A DNA stretch of 64,000 nt from positions 119,546,561 to 119,610,560 of the forward strand of contig NC_064621.1 in NCBI RefSeq assembly GCF_023898315.1, written 5' to 3'. Position 1 is the first letter of the stretch, and each line of letters starts with the position of its first letter. The notes beneath the pieces were generated by a model, which saw only the letters and a list, made by a program, of their open reading frames with translations, was not told the origin of the DNA and searched no databases. Below, one piece after another: positions 1-8,699 of this stretch. The stretch comes from Schistocerca nitens. Taxonomy: Eukaryota > Arthropoda > Insecta > Orthoptera > Acrididae. Position numbers and translations under genes: made by a program.

Positions 1-700
1 TGTGTGGATAGCGAGATGAGAAGCTCGAAGTGTTCATCAGATTTTGCTTCGTAAGCTACGAGGACATAAAGAACAACAAAAATTACTTGAGAATGGGTGA
101 ACGAATATTTCAGTTTGCCCTCTCAAATGTGACCTTTCTAATGTTCGAACATGATACTAATTTATGAAACGCCATTCCTTAATTTCATTCATCAATAATC
201 TATTTTTATCGAAAGGCTGCAACTGCGTCATTCATAGTTTAAATTATGAAACTTTGGACTATGCCTATTCTTCATGCTTCATATGCTGCTTTTCGAGAAG
301 TTCTTCTCATTACCAAAAGGAAATATTCACATCGGCGTTTTATGTTATTTGTATCGGTGTTGTTCTGCCTCTCTCGCCCTGCTTTTGTGTTTTTATGGTT
401 TACAACAAGCGGAGTGTTTTCTTTTGTCCAATTTTCCGAACCGCCACATAGAGCATCAATGTAAGTATTTCTACTTGATCATGAGGATTAATTATCTCAA
501 AGCGTCGATCAAAAAAGCGGAACTATTGCAGTCTGTCATTATTTACATCATAAAAGCTATATCTGCTAAAAATCATCTCATGTCTAGGTAAAGATTGGCG
601 CAACTATTCCAGCTTACAATATGGTACTCGAATCCCAAAGTGTACAATTTTAAGCATTATTCTGCAATTGACGGACCAATGTAGAAATCACCTAATTAGT
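1..700. other. Unassigned AT-rich DNA
   Basis: No reading frame, repeat terminus or RNA gene that I can support. The three short overlapping open frames between 164 and 591 have no recognisable domain and look like chance openings in AT-rich sequence. Confidence 0.5.
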
Positions 701-912
701 TTTTATGTAAATAGATTGAAGCGGAGAACTGAAATTTGTACCAAGGCCAGGAATCAAACCCGAGTCACCTGCTTACTAGGTAGCCGCCTTAGCCACTAAG
801 CCAGCTTGGCTCGATCCAGATTCTGATGGCCGCCGCAGTCTACTTTAAACTGACACTTTCACACGAACAGAACCGCCGAGGCTCTCCATGTTCTGGACCA
901 GCACCTCAACAT
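701..912 (-). repeat. tRNA-derived SINE copy (family D), left arm of an inverted pair
   Basis: Read on the minus strand this holds a tRNA-like head with an A-box-like TGGCTTAGTGGCTAA and a B-box-like GGTTTGATTCC, preceded by a body containing GTTTAAAGTAGACTG and TCTGTTCGTGTG. The same blocks occur in the same order on the plus strand at about 1008-1265, so this is one of two diverged copies facing each other across roughly 95 bp. Edges are approximate because I cannot see a clean target duplication. Confidence 0.6.
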
Positions 913-1007
913 ATACATAAAAACATATCAGTATGAGACCAGCGAAGTCTCTGGAAGTGTGTCGTCTCATTTGTAGAACTACCTGCTCTTTCGTTTCGTT
1001 ACGTTTG

Positions 1008-1265
1008 AAGCTGAGGTGCTATTCCAGAGCATGAAGAGCCTCTGCAATTCTGTTCGTGTGTAAGGGGGAGTTTAAAGTAGACTGGGCCGGCAATGAGAAT
1101 TTGGATCGAGGAGGCAGCCGTACCAGATAATCCGTGCTATTGTGGTAACTGGTGTGCCAAGGTGGCTTAGTGGCTAACTGGCCTGTCTCGTAAACAAGAG
1201 ACCGGTGTTCGGTTCCCGGCGTTCGTACAACTGTTCACTCGCCGCTTCGCTCTATAAACGTAAAA
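1008..1265 (+). repeat. tRNA-derived SINE copy (family D), right arm of an inverted pair
   Basis: The tRNA-like part is at about 1152-1230, with GTGGCTTAGTGGCTAA (A-box-like) and GGTTCGGTTCCCGG (B-box-like). The body upstream, with TCTGTTCGTGTG and GTTTAAAGTAGACTG, mirrors 701-912 on the other strand. Its B box is closer to the tRNA consensus than that of the other copy. It is not a functional tRNA gene: the acceptor ends do not pair well and the unit continues into non-tRNA sequence. Confidence 0.6.
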
Positions 1266-2350
1266 TCGGATCCGTGGCAGAAAAATCTAGTCTCTGTATC
1301 ATTTCATTTCCCTAATTATGAAATTTTTGAAACTTATTCTATGTTAATGCATTAATTTCACTTACGTACGTTATGACACATTTGACTTTTCACATCTTCC
1401 TCTCCTTCCACATTCTTTCTTTTCACATGTCAACATCGAGCACAGTGCAGCAATTTCGAATACAGCTGATTGCTTCAGATATTTCATTGTAAGACTCCAA
1501 CCGCTTATGATGGTTTTTGTAGTCAGCATGCTTTGGGTATGAAGATTTTGGTATTCTTCATACTTCGCAAGGATCACTGTGGTGGTAGCTACGCACCAAA
1601 CATACTTCGACATTTCATGGCTTAAATGCGTTAAAGAAAGCGAAGGGACATATGAACGACGGCCCTCGCTCCAACTTTTATGAAAGATTTTTGCTAAAAG
1701 GTTACCTACGACAGTGTCAAAGATTTGACCAAAAGTCTCTGAGAAGTATCTATCGTTGGTCACGATCACTACATAGCTGATTACGCCTGTATTTATCGTT
1801 GGCCACGGTTCACAGACGTTACGTCACGTCATTGACGTGGCGCTCTTTCTTTCTACTTGCGTGGAAGCAGTGCACAAGGAGGTGGTATGGCTGAGACGGG
1901 TCTCTATGTGCTGCGCGCCACTTCGGTTTGTGGCCACGAGTGGCACCCCTAAGCGACAATCGGCGGCGGCGTTCAAGCGGCGTGTTGGTGTATTCGTGAA
2001 TGAAAAGTGTCTCACTGAGAAATGATTTAAAGTCTAACATAAATTTCCGTGAATTAACAGAAAAGTACACCCAGTTACACGATCATAATAGCGCAATTAC
2101 GATCACAGCGTACGAAGCATGGCAGAATATCACTGGAGAAATTAGCTAATGAATGTCATTATTATTTAATATCGTACCTGACTATACATATACTCTAAGA
2201 CAGAGAGAAGATTCGCCAGGCAGGAGTTATCTGAATGTGACGGAAACCGTTAGATTTCATGTGCACTTACGGACAGACAAATGATTAATATTTTAGAAAA
2301 AAATGGATGATTTATTCCAGAGAAGAAGTTTATGAAACTGAGCATATAAT
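1266..2350. other. Unassigned DNA
   Basis: No assignable element. An open frame at 1371-1769 on the minus strand (132 codons) has no motif I recognise. A short near-palindrome CACGTCATTGACGTG at about 1826-1840 contains CRE-like TGACGT cores, without any gene beside it. The stretch 1850-2030 is somewhat GC-richer than its surroundings. Confidence 0.4.
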
Positions 2351-2425
2351 AAAGAGCTGGTCCACCTCCGCTCCTTACACAAGCAGTAACATGGATTGGT
2401 ATTGAAACTTCCTAGCAGATTAAAA
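2351..2425. repeat. 75-bp target-site duplication, left copy
   Basis: This 75-bp block recurs at 4230-4304, directly flanking the LINE. It runs from AAAGAGCTGGTCCACC to CCTAGCAGATTAAAA. I find one difference between the copies (GAAACTT here, GAATCTT in the right copy). The end of the block is part of an older family-A tRNA-like repeat, so the LINE landed in that repeat. Confidence 0.85.
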
Positions 2426-2426
2426 T

Positions 2427-4160
2427 GGTAATATTGCACACAACAACAGGGATAATTGCAAAATTTTGAGGGAATATTTCAGAAACCTTCTCAACTGTAA
2501 AGAACCAATTGAAAAAATGGATTTCAGCAACTCAACTTCAACAAGTCCTAACTCAGAACCACCCACCGTCGAGGAACTACAATCAATCATTTTGAATCTC
2601 AAAAACTATAAGGCTTCGGGAGAGAACCAAATTACAGCTGAACTGTGGAAAAATGCCAATAGAAATGCCATAGAATCTCTCCAAAACATATTTGAAGAAA
2701 TATGGAAAACAGAAAGAATTCCGGATGAATGGAAGATGGCCCTCATTCACCCAATTCATAAGAGGGGATCCAGAACAGACCCCAACAATTACAGAGGGAT
2801 TTCGCTCCTTGACGTAACATACAAAATACTGTCTAAAGTCCTTTTGAACAGAGCAGAACCCCAGCTAGATTGTCAACTTGGAGAATACCAGGCAGGCTTC
2901 AGAAAGGGAAGATCCTGCCCAGAACAAATTCTAAACCTCAAAAATCTTATGGCCTACCAAAAATCGAGAGCAAAAGCGTATGTCATCACATTCATTGACT
3001 TTCAAAAGGCGTACGACTCCATAGACAGGGAATCTCTAATCTCCATATTAAAAGAATTGAACCTAGACAATAAAACTACAAACCTAATTAGAGAAACCAT
3101 CACCAACACATACTCCAAAATTAAATTTATGGGAGAACTCTCAGACCTATTTGAGATAAAAACTGGAGTACGAGAAGGTGATGGACTCTCTCCATTGTTA
3201 TTTAACTGTGCCCTAGAAAAAATAGTAAGAGAATGGAACAAGAAAATCAATAGTGGAATCCAACTAGGAACAAAAAACAAAGGCATCAAGGTTAATTGCC
3301 TAGCATTTGCAGATGATATGGCCCTACTAGCTGAAACATGGGAAGAAGCCAAAGAACAGATCCTCGAATTACAGAAAAAAATAGGCCTTAAAATTTCTTT
3401 TGAAAAAAACAAAATAATCACAAATATAAAAAAGCCAATGAAATATCTTAAAGTAAGAGACCAAAAGATCGAAATTGTTAAAGAATTCAAATATCTTGGT
3501 GAATGGATTAGCTGGAACGCCCTTGAGAAAAAAGCAATAGAATTAAGAAGAAACAAAGTTGAACTAGCCTTTCAGCTTACTAAAAATACTTATAATAAAA
3601 AGTCCCTCTCATGGAATTCAAAAATAAAACATTACAACACTGTCATTAAACCAGAAGCACTATATGCAGCTGAGACATTATCTATCACTAACCATGGCCC
3701 AATTGAAAGGCTAGAGATCAAAGAAAGAAAAATATTGAGAAAAATTTTAGGCCCCAAATTTCATAACGGCAAACCAATTCATACCAAAAATGAAACACTC
3801 TACAAAACCACAGAAAAACTTTCGGATACAATGAGGAAAAGAAGCATTGAGTTTTATGGGCACGTTCTCAGAATGAACCCAAATAGACTTACAAAAAGAA
3901 TGTTTGACTACTTCAGGAATAAAAAATCCAAACCAAATTGGTTTATCCAAACAGAGAAAGACTTAAGAGAACTACACATCACAGAAAAAATGCTCACAGA
4001 CAGGACCGCAAAAATGATAAGCAAAGACAGAAAAGAGGGATTACAGCTCCAAAATAGGAAGAAAAGAACGATTGTCATCTCTGATGAGGAAAGAAAAGCA
4101 AGATCAGAAAGAATGAAGCAGTACTGGGCGAAAAGAAAGGCACAGAACACACAGAAGTGA
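2427..4160 (+). CDS. LINE ORF2 fragment: reverse transcriptase and C-terminal region
   Basis: This frame encodes the reverse transcriptase that copies LINE RNA at the target site. It has no ATG start: codons are open from the truncation point, and translation is numbered here from the TTG at 2466 (564 residues). Visible motifs are NNYRGISLLDVTYK at about 107-120, the first catalytic block FIDFQKAYDSI at 176-186, GVREGDGLSPLLF at 234-246, and the second block AFADDMALL at 280-288. The three catalytic aspartates are therefore intact. A basic C-terminal region (residues about 400-564) follows, ending in a lysine/arginine-rich tail. The endonuclease domain that normally precedes the polymerase is absent. 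No stop or frameshift interrupts the frame, unlike every other LINE in this window. Confidence 0.85.
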   Translation, partial: GNIAHNNRDNCKILREYFRNLLNCKEPIEKMDFSNSTSTSPNSEPPTVEELQSIILNLKNYKASGENQITAELWKNANRNAIESLQNIFEEIWKTERIPDEWKMALIHPIHKRGSRTDPNNYRGISLLDVTYKILSKVLLNRAEPQLDCQLGEYQAGFRKGRSCPEQILNLKNLMAYQKSRAKAYVITFIDFQKAYDSIDRESLISILKELNLDNKTTNLIRETITNTYSKIKFMGELSDLFEIKTGVREGDGLSPLLFNCALEKIVREWNKKINSGIQLGTKNKGIKVNCLAFADDMALLAETWEEAKEQILELQKKIGLKISFEKNKIITNIKKPMKYLKVRDQKIEIVKEFKYLGEWISWNALEKKAIELRRNKVELAFQLTKNTYNKKSLSWNSKIKHYNTVIKPEALYAAETLSITNHGPIERLEIKERKILRKILGPKFHNGKPIHTKNETLYKTTEKLSDTMRKRSIEFYGHVLRMNPNRLTKRMFDYFRNKKSKPNWFIQTEKDLRELHITEKMLTDRTAKMISKDRKEGLQLQNRKKRTIVISDEERKARSERMKQYWAKRKAQNTQK

Positions 4161-4192
4161 TTGATTCAACGTACCCCAAAGTTGGGTGAAAC

Positions 4193-4229
4193 GAAGAAGA
4201 AGAAGAAGAAGAAGAAGAAGAAGAAGAAG
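4193..4229 (+). repeat. (GAA)n tail of the LINE
   Basis: About twelve GAA units directly between the LINE 3' region and the right target-site duplication. This position is where a LINE tail is expected. Confidence 0.85.
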
Positions 4230-4304
4230 AAAGAGCTGGTCCACCTCCGCTCCTTACACAAGCAGTAACATGGATTGGTATTGAATCTTCCTAGCAGATT
4301 AAAA
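4230..4304. repeat. 75-bp target-site duplication, right copy
   Basis: Matches 2351-2425 over 75 bp with one visible mismatch. After it, the family-A repeat that served as target continues (AACTGTGTGCGCATCGAG ...), as expected of the undisturbed side. Confidence 0.85.
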
Positions 4305-4341
4305 CTGTGTGCGCATCGAGACTCGAATTCGGGACCTTTGC
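4281..4341 (-). repeat. Family-A tRNA-like repeat, partial, minus orientation
   Basis: The reverse complement reads GGTCCCGAATTCGAGTCTCG followed by a match to the 3' part of the units at 4432-4530 (CACAGTTTTAATCTGC). It is joined head to head with the plus-strand tandem array that starts at 4343. Confidence 0.7.
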
Positions 4342-4342
4342 A

Positions 4343-4875
4343 AGGTTCACAGGAGAGCTTATGTAAAGTCTGGAAGGTAGGAGACGAGATACTGGCAGAA
4401 GTACAGCTGTGAGGACGGGGCGTGCATCGTGCTTGGGTAGCTCAGTTGGTAGAGCACTTGCCCGCGGAAGGCAAAGGTCCCGAGTTCGAGTCTCGGTCCG
4501 GCACACAGTTTTAATCTGCCAGGATGTTTCATGTCAGCGCACACTCCACTTCAGAGTGAAAATCTCATTCTGGAAACATCCCCCAGGCTGTGGCTAAACC
4601 ATTTGTCCGCAATATCCCTTCTTTCAGGAGTGCTAGTTCTGGAAGGTTCGCAGGAGAGCTTCTGGAAAGTTTGGAAGGTACGAGACGAGGTACTGGCAGA
4701 AGTAAAGCTGTGATGACTGGGCGTGAGTCGTGCTTGGGTAGCTCAGTTGGTAGAGCACTTGCCCACAGAAGGCAAAGGTCCCGAGTTCGAGTCTCGGTCC
4801 GGCACACAGTTTTAATCTGCCAGGAAGTTTCATATCAGCGCATACTCCGCTGCAGAGTAAAAATCTCATTCTGGA
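4343..4875 (+). repeat. Tandem array of family-A tRNA-like units, period about 301 bp
   Basis: Two copies of a unit start at AGGTTCACAGGAGAGC (4343) and AGGTTCGCAGGAGAGC (4644). Each holds a tRNA-like segment (about 4432-4505 and 4732-4805) with D-arm GTAGCTCAGTTGGTAGAGC and T-arm CCGAGTTCGAGTCTCGG, then CACAGTTTTAATCTGCCAG, then a tail ending CTCATTCTGGA. The first unit also includes a 3' spacer (AACATCCCCCAGGCTG ...) not present after the second. The anticodon arm has an extra base and no U33, so these are tRNA-derived repeats with probable polymerase III boxes rather than tRNA genes. A 115-bp version of the core is found as an independent insertion at 30331-30445. Confidence 0.75.
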
Positions 4876-5270
4876 CTGGTACTGATCGACAGAGTTGTTG
4901 GAATTCCTCAGAGGGATATCGTGCCAAATTATGTCCAATTGGTGAGTCAGACCGCCAAAATCCGGAGCTGGTAGGAGGGGCTCTGCCCACAATGTCCGAA
5001 AATTCACAATTGGGAAGAGATCCAGCGATCATGACAACCAAGGCAGTGTTTGCCAAGAATCAAGGCAAGCAACTGAAAGAGTCGCCGAGCGCTGGAGGGC
5101 ATTATCTTGCTTGAATGTAAGCCCACGATGGCTTATCATGAAAGGCAACAAAACGGGTCGCAGAATGCCGTCGACGTATCTTTGTGCTGTAAGGGTGCCA
5201 CGGATGACAATCGCAGGGGTTCTGCTACGAAAAGAAGGGGCAGTGCAGACCGTAAGTTTTGGTCGTCAGG
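4876..5270 (-). pseudogene. Tc1-like transposase remnant, C-terminal half
   Basis: On the minus strand, in broken frames, the reading is SRTPAIVIRGTLTAQRYVDG, then GLTFKQDNA (second catalytic aspartate block), then a poorly preserved stretch and HQLDIIWHDIPL, which corresponds to the C-terminal helix region of Tc1 transposases. Stops and frameshifts make it non-coding. It lies against the family-A array and faces another Tc1 fragment on the opposite strand. Confidence 0.6.
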
Positions 5271-5289
5271 GCGTATGGTTGGGAACAGT

Positions 5290-5580
5290 CGGATTCGTAT
5301 CTCATCGCTGCCTGGGGAATCTCCAGACACGTCTTGTGCCGGGAATCTCATTTACTGGTATAGAATTGTATTCCGTGATGAGTCCCGCTTCGAACTGAAC
5401 CCAGATGGCCGGCGACGACTTGTCTAGAGACGCTCCGGATAGCGTTGGTGTGTCATTCTGACAGTCGCCAGCCATAGGACCCGACAAACAGGAGTGGTGG
5501 TCTGAGGTGTTATTTTCCTTCATAGCAGGACCCTGTGGTTGTCATCCGCAGCATCGTTACAGCACAGCGTGGAACAATAC
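5290..5580 (+). pseudogene. Tc1-like transposase remnant, central part
   Basis: The plus strand reads YRIVFRDESRFELNPDGRRR (first catalytic aspartate block, DESRF), a stop, and then weak matches to the following GxxxWG and SRTPLVVIRG-type segment. Stops occur within 20 codons. Together with 4876-5270 it covers overlapping parts of the same protein on opposite strands, so these are two copies or one copy with an internal inversion. Confidence 0.55.
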
Positions 5581-5889
5581 ACACGAAAAGAGAAATTTTA
5601 AGTTTAAAGGAGAATACAAGTATATCACACGACTAGTATAGGTTACAGTTTTTCAGCCACTAGCACACAGACGTGCAGGAATTGTGCGCAGTTATTACAA
5701 TATGGATATGAAGGGCAGTTTAAAAATTTTAAAGAGTGAAAACAATCACAAACATAGGTTACAATTTTTCAGCCAGTCCAGTTCTGCAGGCTAAGGTAGC
5801 CTATTTATTGAAGATTATTTTTTCTTTGGCTTCATTCCACACGATTTATTTTCCGCCATTTCCCATTGGAACAGTGATTTGCCGCTTGT

Positions 5890-6880
5890 TTCCTGTCGGG
5901 CGGGTTCTATTTCCTGTCAGAAAGGTCACAGTTCGTAGTAATAGACGGAAAGTCATCGAATGAAACAGAAGTAATACCCGGCGTTCCCCAAGGAAGTATT
6001 ATAGGCCCTCTATTGTTCCTGATCTATATTAACGACATAGGAGACAATCTGAGTAGCCGTCTTAGATTTTTTGCAGATAATGCTATTTAACGTCTTGTAA
6101 AGTCATCAGATGATCAAAACGACTTGCAGAACGATTTAGATAAGATATCTGTATGGTGCGAGAAGTGGCAATTGACCCTGAATAAAGAAAAGTGCAAAGT
6201 TATTCACGTGAGTACTTAAAGAAATCATCTAAATTTCGATTACGTGATAAGTCACGCAAATCTGAGGACTGTAAATTCAACTAAATACTTAGGGATTACA
6301 ATTATAAATAACCTAAATTGGAACGATCACATAGATAATATTGTGGGTAGAGCAAACCAAAGACTGCGATTCATTGGCAGAACATTTAGAAGGTGCAACA
6401 GGTCTACTAAAGAGACTGCTTACACCACGCTTGTCCGCCCTATTCTGGAGTACTGCTGTGCGGTGTGGGATCCGCTTCAGGTGGGACTGACGGATGACTT
6501 CGAAAAAGTACAAAGAAGGGCACCTCGTTTTGTATTATCGCGAAACAGGGGAGATAGTGTCACAGACATGATGCGTGAATTGGAGTGGGAATCATTAAAA
6601 CAAAGGCGTTTTTCATTGCGAAGGGATCCTCTCATGAAATTTCAGTCACCGGTTTTCTCCTCCGATTGCGAAAACGTTGCCACCCACCTACATACGGAAA
6701 AATGATCATCACGATAAAATAAGAGAAATCAGGTCTCGCACGGAAAAATTTTAGTGCTCATTTTTCCCGCGTGCCGTTCGAGAGTGGAACGGTAGGGAGA
6801 CAGCATGAAGGTGGTTCATTGGACTCTCTGCCAGGCACTTTACTGTGAATAGCAGAGTAATCAGGTAGATGTAGATGTAG
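5890..6880 (+). pseudogene. LINE 3' end (Jockey/CR1-like), reverse transcriptase remnant
   Basis: From about 5918 the frame reads SQFVVIDGKSSNETEVIPG, PQGSIIGPLLFLIYINDI, then RLRFFADNAI and a stop. The polymerase motif FADD is changed to FADN. A further frame at 6244-6705 continues with KYLGITIINNLNWNDHI and RPILEYCCAVWDPLQ, the conserved thumb region downstream of the polymerase. The copy ends in a (GTAGAT)n-like tail at about 6863-6884, which is a 3' tail type known for such LINEs. The 5' portion is missing. A stop codon plus loss of a catalytic aspartate make it dead. Confidence 0.75.
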
Positions 6881-6884
6881 ATGT

Positions 6885-8699
6885 AATAAGGTACACTTCT
6901 ATTCTGGTCGAAAAAGGCGACTCTATTTGTCGGATCTTTCATGAAGTTCCAGTTGGTGCCTTCTCCACCGTGATCGCCAGTCCTCGTCTGTAGTCTAGTT
7001 CCGAAGTTGTGTTATTGTTTCTTGATTTCAGTCTTAATTCAGAATATTAGTTGTTAAGCTGGATAGAATCGGCGAGAGTATGCAATACTGACTTTGTAGA
7101 ATATTTTTGAAACACGTTTCGGAAAACATGTATGCACTTACACATATACGTATGTATGTGCATACATACATGCATATACGTTATGCGTTTACATATGGAT
7201 ACAGTATGTACTGGTGAATCGTTGAACAGGAAGCTGGTGATAACTGCTGCAGCACCGTCATCATACTCTACAGTCTGTTAACAAATGTCCAATTAAAAGT
7301 TCTGTATTGATACCCAGATACATGGTAATAGAACCGTTTAACGCATACTTATAGATGTTACGAACTACACAAATTTTACCTAGGTGTGGATGGTCTGGAT
7401 TTGTCCTATAATGAAATGTCCGTTTACACTAAATTTTCTTCACTGAACATTCTATTATTCATTTTCTGGGCCCAATAATCATTCTTACAAGTAATCATTT
7501 GCGGTGATGCTTGAGGAAGTGTTTTCGTCACGTTAATATTTCAAAGGGTAACTAATGTCAGCACATAATATAGCCAGAATGGAGATTCATTAGTCTTCGA
7601 GAAACTTACAAATATTAATTCTTTAATTTAATTAACAGAAACCAGTTGGCTTTCAACTTGTTGATGATGTCCTCGCAGCAAATATATAGACCCTCATCGT
7701 TCATAGAACTTGACAAAGACATCTTCTTAGTCATTATTATAGTTCCTGCGAAACCGAGCTCGACCTTTCGCCATGAGTTACATATTCTTTTTTTCGCCTA
7801 TGTAGAGCGCAGGATATCTGTCTCACTGTAATGTATATACCCAACTACGTTGTGGTTTGACGTTGTTTATATTTACTATGAGCGAAAAATGCTGAGAAGA
7901 AAGAAATTTTTTGTGGTATTTCTAAATAAAAATTTTTTGTGATGCTGTTTGTAGATGGAGAAAAATTGTGAATATCTGAGTTGTGCCAGTTGTTTTTCCC
8001 GTTCTGCTTCTATTACTGACGCTGCTCTGTATTTTGTTGGACATTTTGGTAATTGTTTTTACTGAGTACGCATTATTCATGGAAATTGTTTTGATGGTAT
8101 TAAATCATTGTGTAGTGGTTCTGGTTTTAATGCTAATGTGTGTGTGCCCTGTTTAACGTGTTCCTAAATGCATCCTATAGGGTTGTGTTTGGATGGCGTG
8201 GTGATATGTGTATTGCGATAACAGTGTAAGTTGGCTTTCCTTCAACAATACCCAAGCGCTAACGGTCATGCATCAGAATGTGAGGACATCGTTGTTTGAG
8301 TGTCGCTACCAGCTGAATGGCACCAAAATCATTTGAAATGTTTGATTATGTATATATAAAAGCAGAAACATAAGCCTACTTACATAATGATTTCTATATC
8401 CCTGACATGCCTGTCGGTGCAAATTGTTCTTGAAGTTCGGCCACCCGTCCCTCCCTCTGAATCAAGGAATTTTCCGTGGTAGGCTGGCTCTTGCGTATCT
8501 GTACGATACAGACAACACTTCCGTAGGGTAACCACAGCAGAGGGATATCTACCGAGAGGCCAGACAAACTTGTGATGCCTGAAGAGGGACAGCAACCTTT
8601 TCAGTAGTTGCATGGACAGCAGTCTCGATGACTGACTGATCTGACCTTGTAACATCAACCAACGTGGCCTAACTGTGCTGGTACTCCGAAAGGTTGAAT
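6885..8699. other. Mostly unassigned DNA
   Basis: I see no gene or clear element. 7140-7200 is low-complexity with alternating CATAC/GTATG motifs that can fold back. 8380-8703 may belong to the untranslated 5' part of the LINE that starts at about 8700, but no motif proves this. Confidence 0.4.

Larger units (their letters stand above)
2426..4229 (+). mobile_element. 5'-truncated non-LTR retrotransposon (LINE), probably RTE-like
   Basis: The insertion is bounded by the 75-bp duplications at 2351-2425 and 4230-4304. It contains one open frame that is already open at the truncation point and ends at 4160, a very short 3' untranslated region of about 30 bp, and a (GAA)n tail. A short 3' region and a simple-repeat tail instead of poly(A) are known of RTE-type LINEs; clade assignment is inference. 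The nearly identical duplications and the unbroken frame point to a recent insertion. The 5' part with the endonuclease is missing, so this copy cannot be autonomous. Confidence 0.85.

Noticed and set aside
1371-1769. 132-codon minus-strand open frame as a gene
   Set aside because: No recognisable domain, no splice context, and composition like its surroundings.
3002-3556. 184-codon minus-strand frame
   Set aside because: It is antisense to the LINE reverse transcriptase and has no independent support.
4432-4505. tRNA gene (cloverleaf-like sequence, repeated at 4732-4805 and 30350-30420)
   Set aside because: The anticodon arm has an extra base, no U33 is present, acceptor pairing is poor, and the unit is a dispersed repeat with target duplications. 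It is a tRNA-derived SINE.
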